NCBI GenBank assembly: GCA_012845835.1
Contig: JABAKD010000006.1
Span: forward strand, 7,424,637-7,488,636
DNA: 64,000 nt
Direction of reading: 5' to 3'
Source of the DNA: Undaria pinnatifida
Taxonomy: Eukaryota; Sar; Phaeophyceae; Laminariales; Alariaceae
The first letter of the stretch is position 1. Each line of letters begins with the position of its first letter. The notes below the pieces were generated by a model, which made no database searches, was not told the DNA's origin, and saw only the letters and a list, made by a program, of their open reading frames with translations. A program made the translations under genes and the position numbers. Below, one piece after another: positions 1 through 11,251 of the stretch.

Positions 1-410
1 CCAGCAGAGCTGGTGACTCGAGCGTTGTAGGACCTTGCCGTTGTGGCGAGCAAAACGTACCCTCAATCTCGGCGGTGGGCAGGATTGCTTCCCCCCATGA
101 CGGTGTCGACGGATGTCCGCGCCCGACGGACATTGGTCGACCGCACAGCAGTACTGTACGGCAACCACAGAGGAGCCGAGAGACCGCGTCACAGCCCACA
201 GTTTCCTGGACGGACCTACAGTACCGGTATTATACTGCAGGCCGGAGTTGACTCTCTCGTGCGTATATTGATACGCGACACGTACCCGGGAGTGTTATGA
301 GCTATAGCTGCATTTTTCCCATGGGCGGGAAGATATTAAAAGTTTTTCGCCACGGTTGCGGTTGCGGTACAGGATCGCTGGTGCGATTCCAGTGCCAGGA
401 GGCCAACAGG
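1..410. other. Unassigned sequence
   Basis: No gene, RNA or known repeat was recognised here. A plus-strand open frame at 43-300 starts with GTG and has no recognisable motif, so it was not called. Confidence 0.4.
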
Positions 411-739
411 CACGTGCTACGGTAGATGTGCCCCATATTTTTTTTAGGAATCCTCACTTGAGCTCTAGTAGTCACCAGAAAGCCGATTTCGGAGAAAAAG
501 AAAGGTTTTACCTGATGAGCAATCTCACTGCCAAGGTATGCAACCAAACATTTTTGCAAACAAGAATGAAATTCCGACGATTTTGGGTTAACCCCTTTAC
601 AACTGGAAACCCGATTTTGGGGACAAAATTACTTGGATTTAGTATAGGGAGGGGTTCGGGGGCTCTAAAGGGGTTAAGGAGCCCCATCGGTCAGAAACCG
701 TTTCAGCCAAAATGTGCTACCTCTGTCGTAGCACGCGTC
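411..739. mobile_element. MITE, family M1 (TIR around GTGCTACG)
   Basis: The left end reads CACGTGCTACGGTAGATGTG. The right end (711-739) reads as the inverse, GTGCTACCTCTGTCGTAGCA followed by CGCGTC. Together they form imperfect terminal inverted repeats of about 25 bp. The interior is non-coding. The same ends bound elements at 14395-14660 and 54786-55028, and single decayed ends are near 13938 and 23638. No convincing target-site duplication was found, so the transposase superfamily is unassigned. Confidence 0.6.
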
Positions 740-1984
740 AAAATAGGCAACGTTCGACGTGGAACCGATGACCGGTCATGCTGGACGGAGGTAGTGAAAC
801 TAAAGCCCAGCCCACAGTTTCTGCACCAAAACTAGTAACCTACAGACAGAAAATACGGCTGTCTCAAGCAAGCGCTGTTAATACCTACGGCTGACATCAT
901 CCGACCGTCCAACCAAAATAATCAAGCAGTGCACTGAGGAACAGTACACCAACGTTGGCGCTGTGAAAATACACTCGGTAGTTGTACTGCTGTCGGCAGC
1001 GCGAGGGTGAGGGCGCGCGGGGGCTCTCTCGACATGGGTTCAGTCGACGGCCCTTGGTGCAATCCCCGTGCAGGGAGGACTTCATTCAGCAGCAGACGGC
1101 GATCGGGTCGAGCTGTAAAAGCCGGTATGATTCGATCCCCATAGCTCCATACGATATAGGGTTGAGACGAGGTCAGCATGTTTTGTGCGATACACCGTCC
1201 TCGACGGAAACTGCATATGATCGTTTGGATTAATACCTTAACGGTCCTTACATATACGTCCAAAGTGGTACCTAGTATATCGCAAGATCCATATCAATGT
1301 ACAAAACATCCCCGAGGATGTGCCCAGAATGTCCCCTGACGACCACTGGGCGCCACAAGCCTGACTGGCCTTCTTGAAATGCGTCAGGGAGTGCTCAGGC
1401 TCGTCGAGCGAGCGGCGTGGCGCATGTTAACCGATCACCTGGCTCTGGCCTCGGGCTGGGGGCACTTAAGAGTCTGGCCTGATAGAGATGGAACCAACGA
1501 TGCCAATGGACTAGCGGTCCCCTCGCTGGCGATGTTGGGACCGTGGATGGTCATCCCGACGAACGGTAGACCACGCAGAAGGAAGCTCGAAGCACTCGGC
1601 GTGAACGGTCAGACGCCTGCCACGATAATAGCAGTAGCACTTGAACACCAAATTATTTCTGGCAGACCGGGTTCCTCAAACCAAGCTATTCCCCAGTGTC
1701 TTCTTTGGACTGTCTAATTTGTTTTTTATAATATTTTTGTTCATTTTCTTAACCTAGAATATAGGCAATGGGATTGTTATTACCTGGTACTAACAATTTG
1801 CTAAAAGTCATGTTTGCGTGTGATAAACGGTGGTTTATCGAGCGAGGAGCCACAGAAAAAACAGGCGCAATCCCTATCGCACTTTTCGTAGCATGCATCA
1901 CCGGTCATATCGTTTTCGACAGGCCTTTGCACGGGTCGGATCACTTCTCGCGGGTCGAATCGGGTTAGGGTGGTCGGCCCGATT
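740..1984. other. Unassigned sequence
   Basis: No gene or repeat family was recognised. Open frames here lack start context, domains or splice signals. Pentamer-related GGGTCG motifs appear from about 1935, just ahead of the array. Confidence 0.4.
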
Positions 1985-2010
1985 TGATCCGTGAGATTCC
2001 AAACACTTCC

Positions 2011-2513
2011 TGACCCGACCCGACCCGACCTGACCCGACCCGACCGACCCGACCCGACCCGACCCGACCCGACCCGACCGACCCGACCCGACCCGACCCG
2101 ACCCGACCCGACCCGACCCGACCCGACCCGACCCGACCCGACCCGACCCGACCCGACCCGACCCGACCCGACCCGACCCGACCCGACCCGACCCGACCCG
2201 ACCCGACCCGACCCGACCCGACCCGACCCGACCCGACCCGATCCGACCCGACCCGACCCGCTCCACCCCACCCCACCCCACTCCACCCCACCCCACCCCA
2301 ACCCACCCCACTCCACCCCACCCCACCCCATCCCACCCCACCCCACCCCATCCCCCACCCCACCCCACCCCACCCCACCCCACCCCACCCCACCCCACCC
2401 CACCCCACCCCACCCCACCCCACCCCACCCCACCCCACCCCACCCTACCCCCCACCCCACCCCACCCCACCCGACCCGACCCGACCTCACCCCACCCCAC
2501 CCCACCCCACCCG
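2011..2513. repeat. Two-phase pentanucleotide array (CCCGA)n then (CCCCA)n
   Basis: From 2011 to about 2260 the plus strand is almost pure CCCGA units. From 2261 to about 2511 it is CCCCA units with scattered CTCCA, ATCCC and AACCC variants. A short island of CCCGA units returns at 2471-2486. The minus strand is therefore runs of GGG/GGGG spaced by one or two bases, a pattern able to form G-quadruplexes. Very long open frames on both strands (Asp/Arg/Pro-Thr or Gly-Trp-Val repeats) are artefacts of the 5-bp period. Confidence 0.95.
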
Positions 2514-2917
2514 CGGGCATGATCATGACCAGTGAAAAGCCCTGGTTATCGGGGGGTGTGTGGCGACAGAGGGCCAGCCCACGCATGTGACGGCAGCGCG
2601 GGAGCATGACTTGTCAACTCCGAGTAGTGGGTGGGGAACGGGCACCCCAGTCGAGGTGATGGGCCTCCCGCCTCTCTCGACGCAACGATCGCGACCACTT
2701 ACAGCCGCAGGCCAATGTCTACGGAGGTGAGGGGGCTATTTCGTGCCCTTTCTTGCCACTTGGGCTAGGTGCAGGATATCACAGTAAATGCGCACCATCG
2801 CCACTGACCCACAGCCAGCATTGACTGTGGTCGAGCGGTTATGTTGACACTTGACCAGATCACAATCCGGGGTCCACCGCGCGTGATTCCGAGTCACTGC
2901 TTAGTAAGGCCCCAAAA
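2514..2917. other. Unassigned sequence
   Basis: Nothing was recognised between the pentamer array and the dispersed repeat R2. Confidence 0.35.
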
Positions 2918-3111
2918 ATGACCCCCCCTACCGTTGCGACTCGCCGAACACCTTACGGCGCTTCGCGCTTGGTGCAAGCAATGTCTGCCTGGTTGGTGAA
3001 AACCCGAGGTGCTCCGTCCCGGCATAGTAGGGATGCGACGGTCTATGGTCATACGACTATGACCATGCACAGACTGAGTACACCCCCCCCCCCGTCCCTC
3101 CTACCGCAGCC
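2918..3111 (+). repeat. Dispersed repeat R2, copy 1
   Basis: This stretch matches 63370-63531 over about 150 bp in the same orientation. Shared landmarks are GTCTGCCTG, GTCCCGGCATAGTA, GGTCTATGGTCATAC and CCATGCACA. The second copy lies inside the inverted-repeat transposon at 63010-63687, so this copy may be a fragment of the same transposon family. No coding potential was seen. Confidence 0.6.
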
Positions 3112-3354
3112 ATGATCATCATGATTTGCGGATTCCTAACGTTGCTGAAAACCCCAGCCTGCCTTTCCTAGTGCTCTTTTTCTTGTTAGGTGTCCTGTAC
3201 TGTATGGAAGGGCCCACGCTTATGCACGGGGAAGACCAGCAGGCAAATGTAAAACCTCGCTCGAACGTCGGAGTGCCAAAGCTGGTAATGTAGTTGCCGT
3301 GCGCAGATTTATTAAACACTACATGGTATCCTGGTATTGTCTTTGTTCAATCAC

Positions 3355-3485
3355 GCGGTTGAGGTTGACCCCGGTGCTACAGTAGCTAGCAGCAAGGGGA
3401 GGCGCCAACCTCTATCCTTCATGAGGACATACACACCCGGTAACGCGCGCGATCGAAGCATCACACACAAAGGTCGAGATCGTGG
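3355..3485 (-). repeat. Family A repeat fragment
   Basis: The core of family A is present in antisense: GGGGAGGCGCCAACC, ATGAGGACATACACACC and GCGCGCGATCGAAG. These match the better copies at 8383-8833 and 28165-28480. Both ends are lost. Confidence 0.65.
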
Positions 3486-3539
3486 AGCCTAGGCGGTGTT
3501 GTTGCAGACCCAGCCGGAGGCGTTCCGTCTTCTCGCGAA

Positions 3540-5350
3540 GCACATGGGTTACACATGCCACCATGGGCGTTTCTCCGGCCCACGGATCCCATTGGCCACC
3601 CATGGGAACCCATGGGCAATCCTTGGGTTGCCCATGGATCACCACGGATCACGATGGTTTAGTAATGGTTACCCATGGGTCGATAGCAATAATGGCACTG
3701 GTGGGTCACCCACGGGTCACCCATGGATCACCCATGGATCACCCATGCGTTGCCCATGGGTTACCCATGCATCACCACGGGTCAACCAGGGCTTAGTGAT
3801 GGTAGGCCATGTATTGCATTTGGATCATCAGTAGTGATAGCTCATGGGTCACCCGTAGGTTGCCCATCGGTTGCCCATCGTTGCCAATAGGTTGTTCTCT
3901 CGGTCCATGGGTCTCCCATGAGTCACTCATGGGCAATCCATGGGCAGCATGGGTTACCAATGAGTCACCGTGGATCACCGGTGACTTAGTGTTGGTAGGC
4001 CATGATGAGTTGCCCATGGGTTATAGTGATGGCCCATGGGTTACCAACGGGTTTCCCATACGTTTCAGTGGGTCATCCATGTCTTAGTGGTGATAACCAT
4101 TGGGTTGCTCATGGATCGATAAAGTGATAGCTCATAATGGGTCAACCATGAGTCACCGATGGATGGGTTGCCCATGGGATGCCCATGGGTTGTTCTCCTA
4201 AGGGTAGCTTACCACTTCATACTCGAAAAAGTGGTTGGTATATACGCTCAGAATGGTATCTAGTATCCCTATCCGTACCCTTAGCTCTGGCTGCATCATA
4301 CTCAATCAATCAATGTAGGGTTATTCCCCTTGGTCGCATGGACTACACAGTGTGGCTGAACAATTTTCTTCGATAGCTCGTAAGCTCTCCCTAGCTCTTC
4401 TCGTGCATTGGTATCCCATCCATGTGGATCGCCCATTATGACTAATTGTGGTGGTAGCCCATGGGCTGCCCATTGGTCGAAAGTGATAGTGTTGAGGAAT
4501 TAGTGAGGTATTAGTCCGTTTGACCACTTGCAACTGGCTAGCCAATAGCTTACCCAAACCAAGCCTTATAACACTCTTCCCCCCTGAAACGGCGGGATAG
4601 CAGGTCGGCCGGATATACGGCGGACCTGTCAATATAAGCCGTTTCCTTTCCTGGGGACACCAGGGAGAGGTTTTTTCAAGTTCGACATGGGGAAAATCTG
4701 AAAAGTTTATTATTGTGGATGGTGGGGATCGAACCCACGACCCAAAAACCCATGGTCCTGCCGACGACGCCATTTGTTGAGGAATTAGTGGGGTATTATT
4801 CCGTTTGACCACTTGCAACTGGTTAACCAATAGCTTACCCAAAGCTAAGCCCTATTACAATAGTCCATGGGTCACCCATGGGTCACCCAAGACTTAGTGG
4901 TGGTAGCCCATGGGTTTCCCATGGGTTGCCCATAGGTCACCCATAGCCCACCACGAGTCGCCCATGGGCTATGCATAGCACAACAAACACATGGATCATC
5001 CATGAGTAGCCTGTTAGAAGCGCGTCAGTTGTCCATGGGTTTCCCATGGATTATCACAAGTAACCCATGGGCCATACATGGGTAGCCAGTGGGTTACCGG
5101 TGGACCTCACATGGGTCGCCAATGGATCGTCCATGGGTTACCCATGGGTTGTCCACGGGTTGCCCGCAGGTTGCCCATGCGTCATGGGTTGCCCATGACT
5201 TTATTTTGGTGGCTGCCCATGGATAGTACGTGGGTGAGCCATATGTTGCCCATGTGTTGCCGATGATACGGTGGTGCTAGCCCATGGATAGCCCTTAGAT
5301 TGCCCATGGGCAATCCATGGGCAACCCATGGGTTTTTCATGGGCCGCACA
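3540..5350. repeat. Palindromic 11-bp satellite (CCCATGGGTTG/A)n
   Basis: Dozens of CCATGG or CCCATGGG palindromes occur across 1.8 kb. Where the array is cleanest (for example 5130-5180) units follow each other every 11 bp with consensus CCCATGGGTTR, alternating with CCCATGGGTCA. Elsewhere units are diverged and spaced irregularly. The array is split by a TRIM at 4490-4859. Open frames rich in Met-Gly-Pro-His-Trp come from the repeat, not from a gene. Confidence 0.85.
4490..4859 (-). mobile_element. TRIM (miniature LTR retrotransposon), copy 1
   Basis: Two direct repeats of about 84 bp (4490-4573 and 4775-4859) start TGTTGAGG and end ..ACA, flanking about 200 bp. The target duplication ATAG is exact at 4486-4489 and 4860-4863. 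On the minus strand the layout is canonical. The LTR end CA is followed by aa and TGGCGTCGTCGG as primer-site candidate, and CAGGGGGGAAGAG precedes the 3' LTR as polypurine tract. Just inside the PBS end the minus strand also carries a tRNA-like stretch with B-box GGGTTCGATCCCC. There is no ORF, so it must be mobilised in trans (inference). Other copies: 49916, 57227 and 59217. Confidence 0.85.
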
Positions 5351-5439
5351 TGGCTTTCCAAGGGTATCCCGTGGAAGCGTGCCGAAAATGCCTGGCACCA
5401 AAAGTGAAAATCGTGTGAATATTTATATATTTCTTAATT

Positions 5440-5785
5440 CCATATTTATTATCCTCGCACTACTCTCGCCCTCCGTCCCAATAGTAACTCAGATCCGGGG
5501 TCACATTTCACACAGAGGGTCCTCCTCCCCCCTCCCCACTACGGTACTTGCCTTCACTTTTATCGCCAGAAGAACTCAGCATTTTTTCCCCTCGACGACT
5601 TGCGTCGAATTGTACCTACCAACGCTGCTAGGCGCTCTCAGCAGTTAGTTGATGATCTCTATTTTTGTTTTTGCATTTTTGCAAATAAAAGACAAAATCT
5701 CACCTCGGTGGGAATCGGTTGGGAACCGAAGTCAAGGACCAACGCTAGAAGCAATCGAGGCTAACCAGGGGCGACCGGTCTATAG
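5440..5785 (-). mobile_element. SINE-B, tRNA-derived, near full length
   Basis: The reverse complement matches the plus-strand copy at 46660-46976 along its length. Shared blocks include TTTGCAAAAATGCA, GAGATCATCAACT versus GAGATCAACT, GTACAATTCGACGC, TGACCCCGGATCTGAGTTACTA and GATAATAAA near the end. The head (5700-5785 in antisense) starts GACCGGTCGCCCC and resembles a tRNA with a decayed B-box. Open frames inside are shadows. Confidence 0.75.
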
Positions 5786-8382
5786 ACTATACATCACCCT
5801 AAACCCTACCAGGTAGAGTTTTCGGGGCTTTCTAGTTATCGGGTCGGGACACGATCTCGCGGGATCGAGCCGTCCCAAGATTGCACGGGACGGGACAGGA
5901 AGGGACACGGTGAGCACGGCACGGCAGGGGACGGGACTGGGCCATCACGTGATTGCAGGGGATGATTGGGTTGGGCGTACGATGGTGCATGCACACACAG
6001 TACATACATGGTGCATGGCGCGCGCCCTGAACGTTCTACGGCATGCACCATGGTACACATCCGTGACCATCCGTGGTGCGCTCATTCCATGGTGGTGCCA
6101 TGACACCATGATGTACACTCCATCTTCTACTCGTGGCTGCCAAATACGCCCGTTCATACCGTCTCAAGTGTGGCAGTTCTCAGAGGTTGGGGGTGGCGCC
6201 GGGGGGGCGGTCTTCAAAGTGTAGTAGTTGGTGAGACTGGTGCTTCCGCAGGTTGTGTGGTATGTCTCCTTGCCAATACGCCTCATCTCAGTGATGTGTG
6301 TTCTGTTTCGGTAGCCCACCATTTATTTCCCGACGACTGTTATTGTTCCCACAACCCAACTTTTCCTCTTGGTTTTTTGCGTCTTCGCGTGTCATACAGT
6401 TTTCAAGTTTCAGCCCACACTCGGGTTTTGATGTTTGATGGTTTCATATCTGTTTCTTTTTGGCCCAAATCCGTTTGGTAATCGCCAACACCCTACCAGG
6501 TATTATTTTGGCGGCGTTGTCGTTTGATCGGTTTGTTCGGTACTTGGTGGGTCTGTTCGACGAGAACCACACAAAAGCACCAAAACGAACATGGCAGTTT
6601 CACCAAGTTTAGTCGGTCCACATTATGTGATTGGACAAGAGGTCCCACCGCGTGTATAGCTTTTGAGCTCCGACTGTTTACGACGTTTTGACATTTCTGC
6701 GCGCGTGCTTTCCCGGTTCCCTCTATTCACTACTATATCGGTACGCTGTGATCCCTGCTTCTTCAGGTATGTGCGTGGCAAGCTTTGTCTCTTTGTGCCT
6801 TGTTGACGACAGCGAATCGCCCAGAGACGGGGAAGATAGCACTGTAAGAAAATTCTGGACCTGCCTGTACAGTATAGACACATTATGGTCGATCCTAACG
6901 AATAGTAGTGACAGTTGAGTTGTTTCCGCTCTTTTTTTCTACGGAGTGTTCAGTACCATGTGAAACACAAACGGGATATTTCTGCTTTTTTAGAATGAGT
7001 ACCAAGATATCATAGAGGGGTTCAGCCAGTTCCCTTAGAAAACCTACACCTGACACAGAACCACCCCCAAGGCTGAGGTGTTATTGCTGATTATTGCATC
7101 ATGTGCTCTCGTTTTCACCACCGACGCTTGGCGACTCCAGCAAACCGCTCTGCATCTCACGCCATGGCGGCGGTGGATATCGTGACACAAAACAGCAGAA
7201 AAAAATACATTTTTCCCACGACCACAAGGACTTAGGCTAGCCACGTACCACAGGCAGCCACTTGCGCGAGTATGGCTTTGAACCGCAGAAGTAGGGTGCC
7301 TAACAGCAAGCTCCTTGCCGTAGTCGTCTGTCCCATCATTACAGCAGCCGCGCCTAGGGCAATGATCCTTGTGATGGTCGTTCTGGAGGCAGCCTAGTGG
7401 CATATAGGTAGGTAGAGATATCCGTGCCGTAGGCGTGAATATAGACTAGACTATATCATCAGTTTCGTCGCGCGACTCGTATTGATTACACCCAAAGTTA
7501 TGGACTTCTGTTATTGGCTTGCCCCTTGGTCTTCTTCTACTTTATGGGAACGCATTCTTAGTTGCTCGACGTTGAACTTCATGCTGCACATTGAAGGGTG
7601 ACAAACCTAAACCCTGGTAATAGCCAAGCACGCGTTTGCCCTCAACGAGTTGATTCGATCGGCTACATCGGCGAGGTGTCTTTGACGGCTCGACGAAGGG
7701 GGCTAGGTGAACCCGCGCGCTTTCTGCAATGGCCCCCGGTCTGCCGATGACCTTGTGGGTACGACACTGGTCTGTCTTGTGCGCTTGCACGATAATCTCG
7801 TCGGGGCACAAAGCAAGAGAAAAGCTTAGCACACACCACTACTGCAGAGGAATCAGAGGTGGCGGTATTGTACTGATATACTAGAGAGTAGCATATACTC
7901 GCAGAGGAAACCGGGAAAACACGCGAGCAGAATATCTCAAAACTATTACCTGATACACCAGGCTCACTCAATATAATAGGCGTTCAAACCTGTCAGAAAA
8001 ACGTCAGCTGTGAGTTCGACGAGTTGAGTTGTCGATAATCATCTTTGCAAGAGAGCTGCGTGTTTTGGTCAAATTGTTAGACAAACGTCAGCTGTAAGTA
8101 CGAATGATTGAGTGCACTGGTTTGATACACAGCTGTGGAAGCTGCGTGATACGTCAGACACGCCCGGCGGTCTCAATCAACGGAAAAAAGAGGTGATGAG
8201 TAATGTTATTATTATTAATACATGCTTTCCTGTGTACCTATTAATAGGCGAAATGGTTGAAAAAACACGATAATAATGTGTATATCTGGTACCAAGGGAC
8301 CAAGAGTGGTATCGCGCAAATAGAACACCGCAATCATACACGCGGTGGGGCCTCATGTCCAACCAGACTTTGATGCAATCAA
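5786..8382. other. Unassigned sequence, 2.6 kb
   Basis: No gene was recognised. The stretch has CCATGG-rich patches near 6020-6110 and two copies of an ACGTCAGCTGT motif at about 8003 and 8085. ORFs up to 119 codons lack domains, are antisense to each other and show no splice context. Confidence 0.35.
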
Positions 8383-8833
8383 ACACCGATATATATATAA
8401 AACCGTCAGATTTATCCCCTCAAAAGGATTTATAGCTTACATGCACAAATTGCCCCCTTCCCCCCCCTCCAAACCCGCTCGCTTTTGATCAACACCAGGC
8501 CCCCACGTCCTTCAAAACTCCGCCCCACCCCCCTCACCGGTTATTCGACTTACAAGATTCACTTGATAAAAGGATACATTTCCCTTCACAGCTTTCAGAT
8601 TTTGTCCCCCTCAGAAACGGGTTTTATAGTTTCCGCGCACAGACTGACTAGAATCATCCTGTTGACCCTGATAGCTACACTGTAGTTGTAAGGGGAGTCG
8701 CCGACCTATATCCTTAATGAGGACACACAACTCGTAATGCGCGCGATCGGAGTATCACACACAGCTTGCAAAGATGAGTTTCGACGAAATCTTCGATCTC
8801 ACAGCTGGAGTGTATTTTCATTTTTTTATAATA
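8383..8833 (-). repeat. Family A repeat, copy abutting a SINE
   Basis: This is nearly a mirror copy of 28165-28620. It runs from an AACCGTCAGATTTATCCCC block through C-tracts, TTGACCCTGATAGCTACA and GGGGAGTCGCCGACC to ACAGCTGGAGTGTATTTTCA. The SINE-A copy at 8840 begins a few bases after its end. No coding capacity was recognised. Confidence 0.8.
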
Positions 8834-8839
8834 TATTAT

Positions 8840-9131
8840 AGACCGGTCGCCCAAGTGGCGTATCAGGTTATCCTCGAGCCTGGTATAGGTCAGTTTCGTG
8901 AGTTCGAGCCCCGCCGAGTGCATACTCGTTGAGATTCGTTGGGACTTTTTCTTGTGGACAAATTGACTTGCGGAAAGCGCGAGAGCGTGAGTTAGCAACA
9001 CTCGATGAACAATCGACGAGCAGTGGGATTGCTGACCCCTATGCGCGATAAAAATTGAAGGCAAGAACCGGGGAGGAGAAGGGATGGCACCTGTGACCAC
9101 GGCTTGTCCAGGACCTGGAAGGTAAAAGTGT
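8840..9131 (+). mobile_element. SINE-A, tRNA-derived, copy 1
   Basis: A tRNA-like head starts ACCGGTCGCCC, with A-box TGGCGTATCAGG and B-box GAGTTCGAGCCCC. An unrelated body of about 200 bp follows and matches 18074-18372 closely (GACTTGCGGAAAGCGCGAGA, ATGCGCGATAAAAA, CTGTGACCACGGCTTGTCCA). Internal Pol III promoter boxes plus a tRNA-unrelated body define a SINE. An antisense open frame inside it also appears in the other copies because the SINE itself is conserved, not because it is a gene. Confidence 0.85.
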
Positions 9132-9895
9132 GCAAAAAAATATATATATATATATATGCACGCCGAATGAGGTAATAATGTAGACTAATATTATAGTTGA
9201 AGGTGAAGACAACAATCACGAAATATAGTATATATATATGCTCCGGATAGTGGCGCAATAATTTTAGCACGTGCTGCGGCAATTTCGGTCGGGGTATATT
9301 AGAGTCTCAGGAAGCCGCGGTGGTGGTGAGACGATCTTTCTAGGAGAACGTGCGGAACGTTCCCGAATGTTCTAGAATTTGTGTTCAGACGCAAGTAGGC
9401 AGGTTGGGTTCAGAGCATTGTGACCCACATCTACCTAGTAATTTTTCCCACGAATTCCTAAAATCACTCTCGAACTGTTCCGAGTGACTGACGTATCCCC
9501 TAGTGACATACCTTATATCGTAGAAACCTGTGTTTCAGGCGGATCGTTCTATCGGAGAAGAATTTTCTTTCTTCTTTTTGGTTGGCGAGAAAATCGCGAT
9601 TCCGTCGAGGTTTTGCCAGATTTTGTTATGTTTTATTTGGTCGAGTGTGAGTTTTTTTTTTTTTTTTAAAGACCGGTTTTGAGCGTATCACGTCGAGGGT
9701 TACGCGGCGACCCAGCTCACAACTTTTTTTTCGCTGAGATACAACGGAGAAATGGGCAGAAAACCTCATTCCAGGTGGCCTCAGAGTTAGTTTTTTGGGG
9801 GAGAAACGCACTGATAGACTTCGATAAACTCAACGGATTAGGGCGAATTGGACCTGCACTTAGGGGCGTTTTTTTTTTTTTTTTAAACAAAATAT
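9132..9895. other. Unassigned sequence with AT and poly-T tracts
   Basis: Contains TA dinucleotide runs near 9140 and 9228, and poly-T runs at 9651-9667 and 9871-9884. No gene was recognised. Confidence 0.35.
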
Positions 9896-10014
9896 TTGAA
9901 GGAGATATTGCCCGTGACGCTGAGCACTGTCTCTTTGTCACTGTGCCGGAAGAGGGCCCGCGTGTCCTGGCTGTACATCTATGCCTACAGCCATGGGCTT
10001 GATTTGAGGGCTGC

Positions 10015-10233
10015 TTGCAAACCCGGGACCTCAAGAAGTGGACGAGCCAACGCTCGCCCACCGACACGGCCGACAACGTGCTGCTGGCTCGTGGCCAAGC
10101 GACAACCCCGGAGGAGCGCAAGGCCAAAGAGCAGGCCGCCTTTGCCGCTGCCAAGGAGGCCAAGAAAAAGTCTAACGAGGCTGCCGATAAGATGTTGAAC
10201 AGCTTCACAGCGGCAAAACTCGCAGCCACCTGA
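10015..10233 (+). CDS. Possible C-terminal coding fragment, Ala/Lys/Glu-rich
   Basis: I do not recognise this protein. The frame ends at TGA 10231-10233 and its last 70 or so codons are G/C-rich at third positions, unlike the AT-rich flanks. The peptide is charged and alanine-rich, with TPEERKAKEQAAFAAAKEAK followed by a lysine run and ending FTAAKLAAT, and would favour a helix or coiled coil. No ATG lies near its start. An in-frame stop at 10000-10002 means it would need an upstream exon joined at an AG acceptor, or it is a fragment left by rearrangement. Its antisense frame is also open and is treated as a shadow. It is called only on composition and clean termination. Confidence 0.3.
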   Translation: MQTRDLKKWTSQRSPTDTADNVLLARGQATTPEERKAKEQAAFAAAKEAKKKSNEAADKMLNSFTAAKLAAT

Positions 10234-11251
10234 CTTGAGCGGCAGCACCAGCCGCCGCGATATTGTATTTAGGTGATGAAATATATTTGCTTCAGTTACA
10301 TTTGATAGCGAGACTAGAGCGAGCCGGGGTTGTCGGAGGTGATTAGGAGGAAATGTTGGTCCTCCTGGCGTTGTCGAGCTGGTTTTGGGGCGAGGGTGCT
10401 GACAGGGAGAGGAAAGCGGAACTCGGATATTCGACACAAGTGACAAATCTGTCACTTGCCTTCGTGTAGATACGTAGCTGCTGTGCATCCAAGGCGTTGC
10501 GGGGCAATATTCGGGGTAATATGTACCGCTTCGGGCCAATAAGTGTCGCTTCGGGGTGATTTCGGGGTAATTTTCGCCCGCAAAGCGGCCACTCTCACCG
10601 ATTTTTTTCTTGGCACCGGATTTCAATGCTTCTCGACCGTGCGGTTCTTCTCAACTTTTTTTCGCGTTCCAACGCTCAAAAAACAAGCGAGAAAAGGTGG
10701 GGGTCACGCTGTTGGAAAATTTAACCGGACAGACCATATAAAACACAAATAAATGCCGTAGTTGACGTGGGGTACAATAATATCCGTTGTGATAAATCTA
10801 CTAACGACAGTACATTTGGAACGAAAACTACCACGGTATCATGCTCTTATCTGCCAAACACACAAAAACCGGCTATCGCATGTCAACCAGGCATGCTACT
10901 ACAACACTAGTATAGTTCACTGATACCGCCGGTACCACAGCGCCGTGGAAATATAAATTGGACTGACAATGAACCGATTTGTATGCGCCTGCACACAGGA
11001 AACTGGAACATGTCGGCCCCTTCTGCTGTTAACTGCATGTCGTGATGACGATCTTGCCGCGATCTTGAAACGCTCCCACGCTTTTCAGCCGAGTTCGCAC
11101 GTCGCATGCCTCCAATATTATGATGTACGCCCTGCGTTTTTCTTTGTTTTTCGTGCCGCATCAAAATAGTACCGCTATGCTGCCCGTTTTACTTTGACGC
11201 CGCTGATGCGCATCTCAGGCGATACGAACGGAACGGAAACGATCTTGCTGG
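10234..11251. other. Unassigned sequence
   Basis: No gene or named repeat was recognised. Short TTCGGGGTAAT-type motifs recur at about 10510-10575. Confidence 0.35.

Noticed and set aside
2011-2513. Telomeric or interstitial telomeric repeat
   Set aside because: The CCCGA/CCCCA units are not the TTAGGG-type telomere repeat expected in stramenopiles, and the array is short and internal.
1801-2607. 268-, 200-, 199- and 157-codon ORFs on both strands
   Set aside because: They are produced by the pentanucleotide array, whose 5-bp period leaves frames open on both strands. The protein is pure low-complexity repeat.
3482-4087. Met/Gly/Pro/His/Trp-rich ORFs on both strands
   Set aside because: They reflect the CCCATGGG satellite.
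3540-5350. CRISPR array
   Set aside because: Units are contiguous palindromes of about 11 bp without unique spacers, in a eukaryotic context.
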